From NCBI GenBank assembly GCA_028023455.1, contig JAQFVV010006271.1:1309795-1373794 (forward strand): a stretch of 64,000 nt of DNA, given 5' to 3'. Source of the DNA: Epiperipatus broadwayi (lineage: Eukaryota > Onychophora > Udeonychophora > Euonychophora > Peripatidae). How positions within the stretch are numbered: the first letter of the stretch is position 1; every line of letters begins with the position of its first letter. The position numbers were made by a program, and so were the translations under genes. Below the pieces are notes generated by a model. The model saw only the letters and a list, made by a program, of their open reading frames with translations, did no database searches and was not told where the DNA came from. This document shows positions 46,861 through 59,552 of the stretch, in pieces.

Positions 46861-49800
46861 AACTGACTTTTCCTGGTATGTAAGTATCTTGGTGAGGTTA
46901 TCACAATGAGTAACAGAATACATCTTTATTTTTTGTACCTATACATATCACACACCCATTGATTTTATTCCTAGGAGAAAAGAGGTGAAAAACAAACTAA
47001 CTATTAATTATGTAACTAACTCACCTCATCCATGTCATATTTTATTTCAATTATGCTGAGTTTTGAACACATGGAGACATTGCATGATCATCTAATTCAG
47101 GTTATATTAGTATCATTTGAAATATCAATAGGTGTAAACATGTGTATGTGTTTAATAATAGGCATGATTATAAAATTATGTGTAAATAAATAAAATATTT
47201 ATAAAAATGTGAGAAAATATGACCAGATGAAAGTTGACTATAGAAAAACATACCAAGAGTTTTAATTTAACATTTAAATATATTTAATAACTATATTTAC
47301 AACAATTGATATTTTAACAAAGAAAATTTAACAAGATTATAAAACATCAAATTAGATGTTTATGGTTGTTGTTTGTTTACAATTGGTTTCAAATATTATT
47401 CCAAACCCTGATCCTACAAAGAATAACCACTCACTGTCCTTATTAACATAAGTAAGATTTATACTAGGTGTAGGATTACCATAATCATCTTTATATTCTA
47501 TATTTTTAATTGAAACTTGTAATGTATTTATTTTAACTAACTCTTAGAATTCTATCTGTCATTGTTGTGATTTGGGATTCCCCTTTTAGGTACAATAATC
47601 ATGATATGGACAAGAAAAACCATCTATGACAAAAGATAATCAAATATACTGAAAACATTTAACACATCTGTTAATATGAACAAAGAGAAATGTTTGTGCT
47701 GCAAGTATATAAATGTTTGAATTAAAAATATATTAGGTAAAGTTTTATTTTCCTCTTTGATGATGATCGGGATAGTATGCAATCTAGTTCTCATCATAAA
47801 TTATATTTTATTTTGCTTGCACTAAATGTAAAAATATTTTTTCATTATGTTACATACCAACACTGATATTACCCCTTTTTTCCTGCCCCTATATTAAAGT
47901 AAAAAATATATATCAACAATGCAAATAAATAAAATGAATGATGTCAACTTTAACTTGGTTTTGAAATTTATAAGGAAAAGTATCCTAGTAAATCATTTCA
48001 GTAATCCATGTTTATCCATTTTGAGCATAGATGGTAACTCATAATGTAAATTATCCTTGATAACCTTGGAATTTTTGTTTTAATGTGGATAGTTATAGAA
48101 TCCATTCATTGTGAATCAACTTGATATTTCATAGTGCAGGTATGGAATGATAGGTCAATTCCATCCCAATCCTGACAAGTCATAGCTCCTGGACCATGAC
48201 TTTCTTTCCCCGATGTTATTTTTGAACTTACCAATGCATATTTGATCATTATTTATATTTTGTTTTAGTGATTTGTTTTGAGTAAAGTAATGTCAAAATT
48301 TTTGTTATATTATTGTATATCCTTAAATCAAGATATTGTGACCTCTAACTGAGAATTATCCATATTTTGAAAGTTTGAATACTGTGAGTTTTCTTGTGAA
48401 GGGTTTAATTTCCAATTTCTTATTTAGTTAACTTTAATTTTCTACATTCATTCTCACTTTCTTGGATATTCAAATGTTAATTTTTAATAGTATTTCCATT
48501 CAAAATTGGTTGATGTTTCTTTTTGAATTTTAAATTTAAATCCTCCATATGAAAACTGTAGATTCTTCAGCAAATAAGAAATTTTTTCTCTCTTTGAAGA
48601 AGAAGCTTGTTGTTCAACTAAAAGCAAGTTTGTGATCATCATTTCAGTCCATTGTTGATGTCATTTTAATGAATATTAATATAAGTAATTTATTAATAAC
48701 AATAAAAAATTATTTGATATTTCCTTACTTTAATATTAGTTTTTATTTCTTGAGTGAATTCATTTATCTAATCTTATTTACCATGCACTGTTATATTGTG
48801 TTTGAATCATAACACATTTAGCAAAGCAGTAATTGCCAAAGCTTAGTTATTGTGTTTGTCTGATAATTTAATTTAAGTATTAATTTATAGTATGATTAAA
48901 TTGGGATTTAAAATGTATGTTGTGAATAATAGTTTGTCAATTTTTGAGTTTTAATATTTACTAGTCTAGTAATTAATAAATAATGCTAACATCATGAGTC
49001 ACATGGTTTTGGAAGGATATTAGAGTATCTTAACATATCCCTCCAGTAAAGGTATTAAAGATGGGTTATACCTTTAATTTCTTAACTTTCTACTATTTTA
49101 AAGTTAGATTACAGTAGGTTCATAACTTTTATTCTTCTTGAGCAGTTAATGGTTTATCAAATTATTCATGTTTTTCAATACTAGTTTCAATCATGTTGAT
49201 AGAGTGTATCATGTCTTGATTAGATAAAATTGTATCTTGTTTTGCGATCCAAATATTTATAAAATAACTTTCAATTTATATTTGTTTTAGGAAGAATGCA
49301 TTGTTCTTTCTATAACTAATGTAAGGTAGTTTTTTGATGATAAATAGTACAAGAGATGCACCCTGATTAAAGTATAATCTTTGATATGCTTCATTTTCTG
49401 TAGCTTATTCAGCAGATCTCTTCAAAAAGAAAAACATTTTCTGCATATTTACCTTAACATAATTTTTACTTTCACTTTATTGAAAGATTTAAAGTTTTAT
49501 CATATTATTTTTCTGTTTCTAATATGACTATCTTCCAAAAGAAAAATGCATTACTATTTTCAAGTTCCTATCAGTTCTCCTATTCAGCTCTTCACATAAT
49601 GTCCAGTATATAATTTTAGCCAATAAAATAATTCTTCCCATTAAAATTACTGATATTATATTTTTAATTATCACCTTTACTTCCAAAGTCCCTATAAATA
49701 AGTCGGTATTTCCTCTTGGTACTTCCATGTTTTTATGTGACGTTTAATTAAATTTTGACAAAAAGTCCGGTAAGGGAATTTAACTTTCTAGCACTGCATA

Positions 49801-50938
49801 ATTTAGATAATAAATTTATAACTTATTTATAATACTCTCTTTGCTAAATAATTAAATTGGTATATTTCTAGGTTTCGAATAAATGATTAGAGAGCTATTA
49901 TAGCACTGAATTGACTAATTTAAAGCAAATTAAATTGACTAACAGAAGTAAAAATTTTAAAAGAAGCAGATTTTTTTAACAGAAGCAAAATTTTAGATAG
50001 AAGCACATTGAAAATAATTGAGCATCAGTATTTATACCCAATTACATCAGACATTCGATTGGCAGATTAAGATTTTACCTGATGACTTAATTTACATATA
50101 ACTTTGATATTACACAATTAAAATCAAAAAATAAAATTATGACTCTTTTTTTTAAATATTACTTAAAATATTCATTTTAAGTCGATTTTTATACTTATTA
50201 AAAATAACTAAACATTTTAAAATGACTTATAAAAACAATATTTTATCAATTTATCCCACCTTTAATTTTTAATGTATCTATTTTCTTTAAAACAAAATAT
50301 CTAATTTTTTTCTAACTGTATTTGTTTTTAAAAACTATTTAAACATTTTATGACAATCAATTTTAATATTTTTCTTGTGATAGATAAATAAATATCTTCA
50401 ATTCTACAGTGTAATTGTATGGTAATTTTTGAACTTTGTTAACAAAAACACTAGTAAGCATGCATGTATAACTATATACATGTCACATGACTTACAACTG
50501 AGACAGACTGTATCAAATTCTGTCTGGGAATATTAAGTATTTTATTGCAACAATTATTATATTAAAGAAATAATATAATAATATAATTTGGAATAATAAT
50601 TTCGATACCATGAAATTAAATATACATTTTTCTACCACAAAGATTACTTTTAAAACATATAATATTAAATATAATTATTAAATATAATTTATACTGTAAA
50701 ATATAGTATTTATTTAATTACAGGTTATTGCTGTTAAAATTCAACTTTAAATACATATTTTAAAGATTTATTACTACACTATTTATAATGGTCAGCTTTC
50801 CCAACCATATACAATTTATACATTTAGCTTTATCTAACTGTTTTAAATACATTTAGCACAGTTTTAGGCATTAGATATCTTTATCTTGCTTTAATTGAAC
50901 TTTTAAAAAGATTGTCAGCATAACATAATCATTATACT
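46861..50938. other. Four kilobases of AT-rich spacer, nothing firm
   Basis: No repeat family or exon was recognised. A 66-codon minus-strand frame at 49528-49728 contains a hydrophobic stretch (VIIKNIISVILMGRIILLAK) but has no supporting context. Confidence 0.4.
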
Positions 50939-51245
50939 CCCCCCCCCCCCCCCCTCCCCCCCTCCTTTTTCCCCCCCCCCCCCCCCTCCCCCCCCCCCCC
51001 CCCCCCCCCCCTCTCCTTTTTTTTTTTCCTTTTTTTTCCCCCTTTTTTTTTCTCCCCCTCCTCCCCTTTCCCTTCCCCCCCCCATTTTTTTTTTTTTATT
51101 TATTTTTTATTAAAAATTTTTTATTTTTTTTAAAAAACACTTATTTTTTTTTTTTAAAAAAAATAAAATATTATAAAAAAAAAAATATAAAAAAAATTTT
51201 TTTATGTTTATTTTTTTTTTTTATAAACCACATTCTTTTTTAGAA
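50939..51245. other. Extreme homopolymer block (C, then T, then A/T), probably unreliable sequence
   Basis: About 70 bases almost purely C with a few T, then alternating C and T runs, then runs of T and A with almost no other base to about 51245. This is unlike all other repeats here and is what low-quality consensus at a long homopolymer looks like. No feature should be read through it. Confidence 0.8.
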
Positions 51246-51659
51246 AAAAAAATTATAATTTTAATTTAAATTAAAACAAATTTATATATCTTACCATTCC
51301 AAGAGAACATATCTTCAATTTAAAATTTTTTAAATTGATATAATAAATTTATTCTGACCTAAAGAAAAGGGCACAATATATATATATATGAGTGTGTGTG
51401 TATTCTTTGCTATTGGAACTTATAGTAATTATAAAAATATATCATTAAAATCAAGAAGACTATGTCCAATGATGTTTTATTAGTGTTAAGATTTGAAGAA
51501 ATGAAGCAAAACTGAGATTTAAAATATTAACTTTATTAAGATGAATATTTTTTAAACATTATTTTATTCATCCACAATTAGCAATTTTAATGATTCCATG
51601 GAAGTTTTTATTTTGTAATAATGATTATAATATACTAATTTATTCTTTTTTGTTTCTTA

Positions 51660-52280
51660 ATTTTTGGCAGATTTATCTGTGTATGATTTTGATTATAAAT
51701 ATATTGATATTTCTGCTTGATCACACAAGCCATCAATTGGATGATGAATAAATATTATAAAGACAGTTGTAATGGAGCTGTAAACACTGATTTATAACAA
51801 TGTTAAAGTTCCAATAAAATAGATATATAAAATTGAAAAAAATAAAAGTCAAAAAATCTTCAGAACTATATAGTTTTTATAAAGTTTTTTAAATAGAAGA
51901 AAGATTGCATGTTATTGATACAATTTAATCTTTTTAGTCTGTCAGTGACTTCTCCAATCTTACATTGGTAGACAGTGTCATTTATGGAAAAGATCCAGTA
52001 TTAGAGAAATCATTATTGTGATCTGGAGTCATAGCATGAAGTGAGAATACTGTTGATGATAAGTGTTGCTTAATTGCATTAGCATGGTCATTTTTTCTAG
52101 TACTGATGTGGTGATTGTTCATATATATATATATATATATATATAAATGTAAATGGTATATCAATATTTAAATTTTTTAATATGGATGAACCCATAAAAT
52201 ATGTCTTTTATATATGGAACCCGTGAAAGTCTTTGTATCAACACTATTAACCTCTATGAGAAGGAAATATTTAAACAGCT
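51660..52280 (-). pseudogene. Penelope-like element fragment, GIY-YIG part and 3' UTR
   Basis: The minus-strand frame 52164-51982 reads STRKNDHANAIKQHLSSTVF and HNNDFSNTGS, aligned with NAIKQHYTSSALSHN and NIDFSNNWIL at 33236-32979. Its 3' part 51680-51840 (TGTATGATTTTGATTATAAA ... TTATAACAATGTTAAAGTTC) recurs at 32790-32930. A (TA)n tract at 52118-52144 interrupts the coding side. Dead copy of the same PLE family as 32781-33745. Confidence 0.75.
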
Positions 52281-52400
52281 TTGAGTATTTAAAAGGGTCT
52301 TTCTATCTTATATCACCCAGTGGATGACTTATGTGATCAAGTCAAAATGTCTGGTAAATCAATATTTAAATTTTTTAACATGGAAGGACCCACAAATACA
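52155..52400. repeat. Direct repeat pair, about 45 bp each
   Basis: TCAATATTTAAATTTTTTAA-ATGGA followed by CCCA-AAA is present at about 52157-52203 and again at 52361-52402, about 205 bp apart. The second copy forms the outer end of the PLE tail that also makes up the foldback at 12.1 kb. Confidence 0.7.
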
Positions 52401-52760
52401 ATAATTAATACAGTAAAAAATATTTTAAAAACAAATATATACCATAATTTAATAGAAGTACTTTCGACTACCTATGTAGTCGTTATCAACTAAATTCAAA
52501 TTGTATTACAAAAAACCTTTACAAATGTATACAAAAAGAATTATGACAGACATCAATTTTCCCACAATTTATTAATTTTTATATTAGCAGCCTATCTATT
52601 TATCAAATGTTGCTTTCCATTTTTTATTAACATAGCTTCTTTAATTTTATGTTTATTATTATTTCTTTCAATACACAAAACCTTAACTTTATTAAAATTT
52701 TGATTTTAATAATGGTCTACATAAAAATCATAGGTTAAGTTTAGTTTTTGGATTTTAAAG
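52390..52760 (-). pseudogene. Second Penelope-like fragment: C terminus and 3' tail
   Basis: Minus strand from about 52745: DFYVDHYNQNFNKVKVLCIE, then RNNNKHKIKEAMLIKNGKQH and LWEN, matching the end of GIY-YIG-bearing PLE proteins (NW---VL--E----R-IKEA--I, N-R, L--LW). A stop and a short spacer follow, then the stem-loop at 52455-52492 and the tail ACTGTATTAATTATTGTATT (about 52405-52424). The tail is shared with the foldback 12101-12409. This is a different PLE lineage from 51660-52280. Confidence 0.65.
52455..52492 (-). other. Conserved stem-loop in a PLE tail
   Basis: Minus strand: TAGTTGATAA, then a stem CGACTAC with loop ATAG and GTAGTCG, then AAAGTACTTC. The foldback copies at 12208-12247 and 12257-12296 keep both flanks but have a different stem (CAAC/GTTG), so pairing is maintained while sequence changes. 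Confidence 0.55.
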
Positions 52761-54724
52761 ACCTTCTAAAAAATTAAAAAAAAAACAAAAAAAAAAACAA
52801 ATATGCACAAGAATATGTTGGAAGGACAATAAGAATGCATTTTTCGAACATATTTTTTTAATAATTTCATCTGCTAAATTACAAAATATTTTCCTTTTTT
52901 TAATGCACTTTTAAAAATGTTTATTCTTAGATCTCCACTTTCAGTCACATCAAATACTTTATAGATCTGATATATAACTGATTTTTGATAATTCCAACAA
53001 TATATCTGAAAGAAAAACAACCGATTGCCAATTTAGAGGAAAAAAACAAACAGCTGATAGCTAAAAATATTGAAGATCACATTGGAATTTATTTATTGAT
53101 GAGACATTTCTAATAAAGAAAATTAAATCTTCATTATAAATCAGAGTTTGAGATTTTCCCTTAAAGATTTAAATACTGCTGCTAAAGAAGAAAATGTTTG
53201 AAAATAGAAAATTCCTTTTGAGATTAATAAAGTAGTATTGTTTTCCAATGAGATTAGAATATCTAGCTTTTATTGAGAAGATTTGGATTATATACCTAGT
53301 TTTTATTACGAGATCCAAATTCAACTTTTTGAAATGTAATACTTTTGATTTCTTGCTTTAGCACAATAATATAAATTCCTGACGTAGGAGTAAAGGTGAT
53401 GTGATAAATTGCCAATTGAGTTATACTACTAATAATAAAAAAATTATTTTAGCCTATGCAGGGAACTATTATAGTGTTCAACCTGCCATTTATGTACTTA
53501 AATGTCAACTTCCTGTATAGCTGACCATATAAATATTTTATTGGGCTAAGTCATTATAAGGAAATATTACCCACAGATTAATAATCTCAGAGATATTTGT
53601 TGTGCAGTGAAAATTTATCAGAAAAATTAAAAATAAAATAATTGATTTCTAAGAAATTCAAATCCTTGCATTTTGACCTCCAGAATCTGCTCTTCTACCT
53701 CTTCACAAAATTATAATTTAATATTAGAAAATTATAATGCGTTTAAAAAAAGATTAAAAAGTCACTTTATTTTTATGTCTATTTAAATTCGACCTGGGAT
53801 GAACCGGCTGTATGGCATTATTTTCATTCAATTAAACTTAAGTACCTGCTTTTCTTATAAGAAAAGCGATTATATCATTTTTATTACGAAATCTGTTTTT
53901 TTTTTTGTATTCAAATAAAATTTTATTACTCAAATTATTCACTTGTTTATTTATTAAACAAGTATTACTAAAGGTGTAAAAAAATCATCTTATATTTTTA
54001 CAACTTTTTATCTGGTAATTTATACATCTTGTTTTTATAACTTCTTCATTTACTATCTTTTTATCACATTCTTTATTTACAATAGAAAAAAGAAAAAGTT
54101 CAGTAGAATGTTTTATTTTTAATTATTTAGCTTCTGTCTTACTTTTTAACTTATTTTTTTTTGTATTAAAAGATTGTATGGCGTTTAAGCACCAAATTAA
54201 CAGACTAAATCTAAAAGCCTTTTTGACTGGTTAACGCGAGATATTTTTGCTGTCTTAGATTAAAATTTAAAAAAAAAAACATCTTTACTTTTTGACTTTG
54301 GCTCGTTCACATTTGGATACTGGTTTATTATGATTTTAAAATTATGATTTACAAAGAGCCAGTGTTTTGTAAGTAATAGCTGTGTATTAAGCACAATAAA
54401 TAGACATATTTAATATTCATTTATTATGCACCCCACATACAAGTTTGTTATTAATAATACATTAATCAAATAAATATTCATAGTAGTAGTAACTTATACG
54501 TTAAATACATATAAATTAGGTGAATCTACATATCTGAGGGGGAAATTCACGAATAAATCGCTTATGGAAGTTAAAAGTAAAGATTCATAGCAAAGAAATG
54601 TTTACTTTAAGCTTTAGTGGCTACTATTGCAGGTTGAATATGATTCCTCACTACTGATTTAATAGTAATGCATTTCAATCCAAGCACAAATCACAAAGGA
54701 AACTGTTCATGCAATCTTCCTTTA
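52761..54724. other. Spacer, possible further PLE debris near 52800-52850
   Basis: CAAGAATATGTTGGAAGGAC at 52809 translates on the plus strand to QEYVGRTIRMHF, reminiscent of a GIY-YIG start, but isolated. The rest is AT-rich without recognised features. Confidence 0.3.
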
Positions 54725-54807
54725 TCACTGAGTAGTTAGCATGAGAGAAAATTCATCTTCAGAGAGTAAGAAGAGGTTTTTCTGATGCTGCTGGATAAGT
54801 CCATTAC
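54725..54807 (-). CDS. Putative terminal exon of an unidentified minus-strand gene
   Basis: On the minus strand a good acceptor (TATTATATTTTCCAG) ends at 54808; from 54807 two bases complete a codon and 26 codons follow without a break, NGLIQQHQKNLFLLSEDEFS and LMLTTQ, then TGA at 54725-54727. The amphipathic, acidic-polar composition differs from random AT-rich translation. No upstream exon was found in the spacer up to 56.8 kb, and the exon is short, so this remains a candidate. No family recognised. Confidence 0.3.
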
Positions 54808-55725
54808 CTGGAAAATATAATATCTATATGTACCTGTATAAAAAAATCATTATCTGAGTCATTCATTATAATAACCAATGTCAAGAAATTATTCAATCAA
54901 TGCACTTTATATGTTTTTTAAAATGTTCACTAAAATTCATATTATAGTTTCATTTATAGTCAAGCAGTTGCTAAATAAATTAGAAGATATATGCAAGCAC
55001 TAGAGAATGTGCCTATTTATATCACATTGCACAGTTTGCTGAAATTGTTAAATGATAATTTCAAAAATTAAATGCCCCTGAGATAACATTCTCTCATTTC
55101 AAATAATCTCCTGAACTACCTGATAATTTTTTAAATTTTTTTTACCAAAGTATAATTACTATATGACTTTTCTTTTTTACATATAATCTACTATGGTCAA
55201 TGGAAAGATTTTTTTTTATAATAAAGTTTGAACAGAACCCTGTATAATCAATTACTGTGTAATAGTTATTAAGATTAATAAAACTGGAACTGAGATATTG
55301 GGAATAGGGTTATTGCCAATAAAATAACATTACTACATATAATTACTTCAACTCAATATGTTAACAGCTAATCTACCACTATTTACTGTAAGCTTAAGCA
55401 ATCAGTGGATATCAAATGGTAACACAATTTAATCCCTATATATATTTCTGCTTTTATTATCAGATAGTCATTGATTACTCAAGCTTATAATAGATGATGC
55501 AAGAGTAGTAGGAAAAAAGTGACTCATCTGGTTAATACTGTGGTTTCCTGAGTGAAAAGTATATATTAAGTTTTTTCCCAGTAAATATTGAAAAATTAAG
55601 CAATAGAATACTATAACCATCTGATAATTCTTGTTCATCACTCTCTCAGTGATTTACTGTAACATTTGTATAAATTTTATTTTAAAAATTCACTAAAATT
55701 ATGAGGAATCTCTAAAAGTTATTAA
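54808..55725. other. Spacer, nothing recognised
   Basis: AT-rich. Would be intron if the exon at 54725 is real. Confidence 0.35.
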
Positions 55726-55906
55726 ATATATAGGGATTTGAACTCAGACTTTCACATGACTCTCAACCATCCATGCTATCTCGTACAACTGATACACTTG
55801 ATCACACACATCTTTTTGACATGTGTATGTTCAAGTGTATCAGCATTATGAGATAGCATGGATGTTTAAGGGTTGTGTGAAAGTCTGAGTTCAAACCCAT
55901 ATATTA
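55726..55906. mobile_element. tRNA-like palindrome
   Basis: Left arm GGGATTTGAACTCAGACTTT ... CATCCATGCTATCTCGTACA ... GATACACTTGA (55732-55802) pairs with the right arm 55832-55905. Read outward, each arm has an A-box-like TAGCATGGATG and a B-box-like GAGTTCAAACCC/GAGTTCAAATCCC. So two tRNA-like halves face away from each other. Same architecture and related sequence as 61351-61522. Confidence 0.75.
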
Positions 55907-56049
55907 CATATAGAAGTGCAGGTATGAAAAAGCCTGTATTGTAAAAAAATCATATTTCAAAAGTTATTAAAATAAATTATGTTATAGGAAGGACTAGTAA
56001 TGGCATTTCATGATCATAATAATTGCTTTAAGATAGAGAACTTGAACGC

Positions 56050-56086
<37 letters not shown>

Positions 56087-56840
56087 TGATTGTATTATAT
56101 ACAAAGTATGACAATAAACATGTTTAGTAATAAGAATTAGCATGAAAAATTAGATAAGCTTGCTTGATTTAACTAATTTCTTATCCTTCTATTTAATAAA
56201 ACTTTATTTCTCTATAAGTTTTTTTTTCATTGATTTTTAAACCAAAAACTATTACTTAAAACATTAGCTTAACATTTATATTAATTTAGTTATGAAATAA
56301 ATTGAAGTGACATCAAATCTCCAAAGTAACATCTTTTATAATATTTAAGCATTGCCATATTTTTTCTAAAAATTAAACCAATCTCTTGTAGTACAACCGC
56401 CCTTGTTCAGTGATCATGTTACAAAGTCAATCCTATATCAATATAGAAATAACTTTCTTTTTAAATGTGATTAATATGATTTATTTGATGTTAAAACTTG
56501 AACCTTCGATTTAGTTGTCTTAATTTGATAATGCCTATTTTCCCAAACTCATATATACATGTAAACAAAGCTTCATACTACCCCCCCCCCCCCGCTAAGA
56601 ATCTTGCATAATCAAAATATTGTTCAAATATATAATAACAATCAATCATTGTAAATTTAAAGTTATATAAATTATAAAATAGCAATTTACGTTCTTTAAT
56701 AAGATTTTATCTGATCCATTAGATAAAATCTCTAAAGGACAAACCATGTATTTTTTCTATTATGATAGTATTACAAATAAACTAAATGTTGAGAATTGTC
56801 TTAAACATGTCAAATACTGGATGCCATCAAGCAACATAAT
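55907..56840. other. Spacer with simple repeats
   Basis: (TA)n at 56053-56083 and a C run at 56581-56593; nothing else recognised. Confidence 0.4.
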
Positions 56841-56954
56841 TGTCTTGCGTTGTTAGCCGAGAGGTATCGCAGCCGCCATGCAAGCAAGTAGTTGGTTGCA
56901 GACGGTTGTGGGTTCGCGTCCCGGCCGATGCTATGACATATGAAAAAAAAAAAA
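56841..56954 (+). mobile_element. tRNA-derived SINE, copy 4
   Basis: Contains GTTAGCCGAGAGGTATCGCA (A box region), GTGGGTTCGCGTCCCG (B box region) and CCGATGCTATGACATATG followed by 12 A. Closest to copy 3. ACATAATT before and ACAATAATT after might be a degraded target duplication. The 63-codon frame over it is a by-product. Confidence 0.88.
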
Positions 56955-57826
56955 CAATAATTACTAAATTAAATAGCTTCTCCAGAATGATTTATCATTC
57001 ATTTTATTTTCTAATTGTACAAAAATATTGATTATTGTTGCTATGCAGTTTCTTTTGTCCTTCACTATAAACTTTTCCAAACTTTATTACCTTTTTCCGA
57101 TGAATTAAAACCATGTTATATTTTGACGAAATTCTCGGAAAGTTTAGAAATGATGTAATCAAATATTCAGTTAACGTGTTTTATTTGTTGTTTACGGCTT
57201 CTCAGAAGTCTTTTTTTCAGAACTACAATTGAATTTTCATTCTAGAAAGTCACCATAAATATTATAATAAGAGCTCTAATCTATGTTAACAATGAATTAT
57301 TTTACCATTTCTTTGAAAATTCTATCAAAAACTTTAGTATTTACTGAACTCTTACTATTTGTCTTCCAATAAAACCCTTTTTCTAACCTATTATTGTAAT
57401 ATAATTAAATTATTCTATATATATATATCTTTCGAAGGACTTTATTATATATTTAACTTTGGTTAATTGTATATTTGTCCACATGCTATTGCAAAAAAAA
57501 CATAATTAAATGATAACATTGGATTAATATTATAAACCGCATAAATTAGAGAATGAATAGAAATTACAGAAACTAAGAATAAATATATACATCATATAAT
57601 TTAACATTTTTAATATTGGACAATAGTCATATGGATCCCAAGTTTCACATTAATTTACAAAGAAAATTGAAATTGGTTATGATTTTTTCAAGTTACTTTT
57701 CATGATTTGTATCCTTTCAGAGACATTGCATCTTGTCAAAGGTTTGAACATATAAGTAGTAATGCCCATGTATTTGTATATATAACTTGTTTAGCAATTT
57801 TTTAAATACTTTTGAAATATTGTTAG
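56955..57826. other. Spacer, nothing recognised
   Basis: AT-rich. Confidence 0.4.
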
Positions 57827-58261
57827 TATTTTGTTAATAAAAGTAAAGATTGTTATTATATATTAATATACATCTGTTACACCATATGGAAAAAAAAAGA
57901 TAAATGTGCTGACTATTTCTGGAATCATTATTCTGATTTTTCCAAGAGGCTGCCATCAAAATCAATATACATTGTGTTTCAATCTCTTTATAACAGAGAG
58001 TACATTGAGCATCAGATATTTATATGTTTTCTTTTGAATCTACAAAAGTATAGTGTGGGCAGGGATTCTAAGTTTAGTTTTATTAAAAAGTCAAACTATT
58101 TTGGTTCTAGTGACCAGAATTTAAGTTTGCCACATAATTCTTTGTTGGTGCTGTTTAACATTGGTTTTGCTTCTTTTGAGAAGGTGGATAGAGCAATGAG
58201 TGCATTTCCCAGTACTTATATTTATTTTTACAGGGCAAAAATGAAGATTTTAAATGGATAA
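57827..58261 (+). other. Open frame of 144 codons without a start codon, unknown
   Basis: The frame is open from the stop at 57824-57826 to the stop at 58259-58261. From about 57884 the translation is protein-like (CADYFWNHYSDFSKRLPSKS, then a stretch with SDQNLSLPHNSLLVLFNIGF) with normal use of Trp, Cys, Pro and Gly. There is no ATG in the first two-thirds, so it is either an exon or a gene fragment. AATAAA occurs directly after the stop (58260). No family was recognised. A degraded transposon ORF is as likely as a host exon. Confidence 0.35.
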
Positions 58262-59552
58262 TAAAAGTTTTAAAAGTTCTTCCCAATATTTTGAGTTTGG
58301 GAGAGATCAGATTGTAGGTGTTATTTTATATGTAATCTTTAGTAGATTTTGAAAAGTTTTAGAACACAATAAAATTGTATTAAATGTTTTTTTTGTAATC
58401 TGAATATATAAATATTGTCTAGTCCTAGTCCATTGTAAACAAGTGAATTTTGATTGAGATGACTGTTATAGCCCCCCCCCCCCTCAGTTTTTGTATAATA
58501 AGAAAATGTGGTTGGGTAAAGACTTTGATGAAGAGTATTATTGGAGTGCAATGTACAGTTTTTATTATTACTATTATGTTAAAGATGGATGTTTTTGCAT
58601 AATGTGAGAGGTATGATATTTCTCAAGTGATTTAATAATGTTTCCTATTTTTTAAAAAAAAAAACTTTTCTTGTATTATAATCCTCATTGCAGTGTTGCT
58701 TAGATGAAAAGAAAACACAGGAAAGTATTAGGCCTTTTGGTAGTTATTTATTTGACCATACAAGACACTTGATGGCACTTTATACTGTTTAATACACATA
58801 AATATTTTGTTTCCTGGCTTATTCCACGTTATTAAATTACAATTTTCCATGTTATTAAATTTAAATATTTCACATTATTAAATTACAAATATTTTATGTA
58901 ATTTCCTTTTTTAAAAATATCACATGTGATTCTTTTGCTTATTTTATGACTTGTTTTGGTCTAATTAAATTATTCTTAATTTTTGGATTGCCTTTTTTTT
59001 AATTGACCTATTTTTAAAACGTTTTTTGGTGTATTTTCCTTTTTTAAAGAATATCACTTTTATTTCTTTTATGGACTTCTTTTGGCCTAATTAAATTATT
59101 TTTCATGTTTTTGTTTTTTTTTTGGAAAAAAGTGAAATTGCCTTCTTGTTACTACGTAATTAAAATCTTTTATTTATTTTAAAATTAGTCTATAAATTAT
59201 AGGAAAAAATCACCTCTTTCATGACTTTAAAAAGAAATTAAAAAAAATACAAACCCCAATTATTTAAAAAATTAAAACTTTTATTCTTTAAATAAACATT
59301 AACAAACTTTAATGTCAATATTTACAAATATTTGAATAACAAAAACTAAAGTGAACTTCAAATAACCCACAAAAATATTGTCAAAAAATAAAAGTACTCT
59401 CCAAATCATTCATTAATAACCATTTCTTTAAGAATACATACAAACTAATCTTCTCCCTTGTGCAGATACCTCCACATAAATTCTGACAATTACTTGTTTA
59501 CGAGATGACAAAGCATGCCTTGCTGTCTTCGATTTTTCCACTTCAGCAATCC
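58262..59552. other. Spacer, nothing firm
   Basis: AT-rich, C run at 58473-58483. The ends of the Merlin element could lie here, but no inverted ends were found. Confidence 0.4.

Noticed and set aside
56840-57031. 63-codon ORF
   Set aside because: Its first half is the SINE at 56841-56954; the rest is AT-rich spacer.
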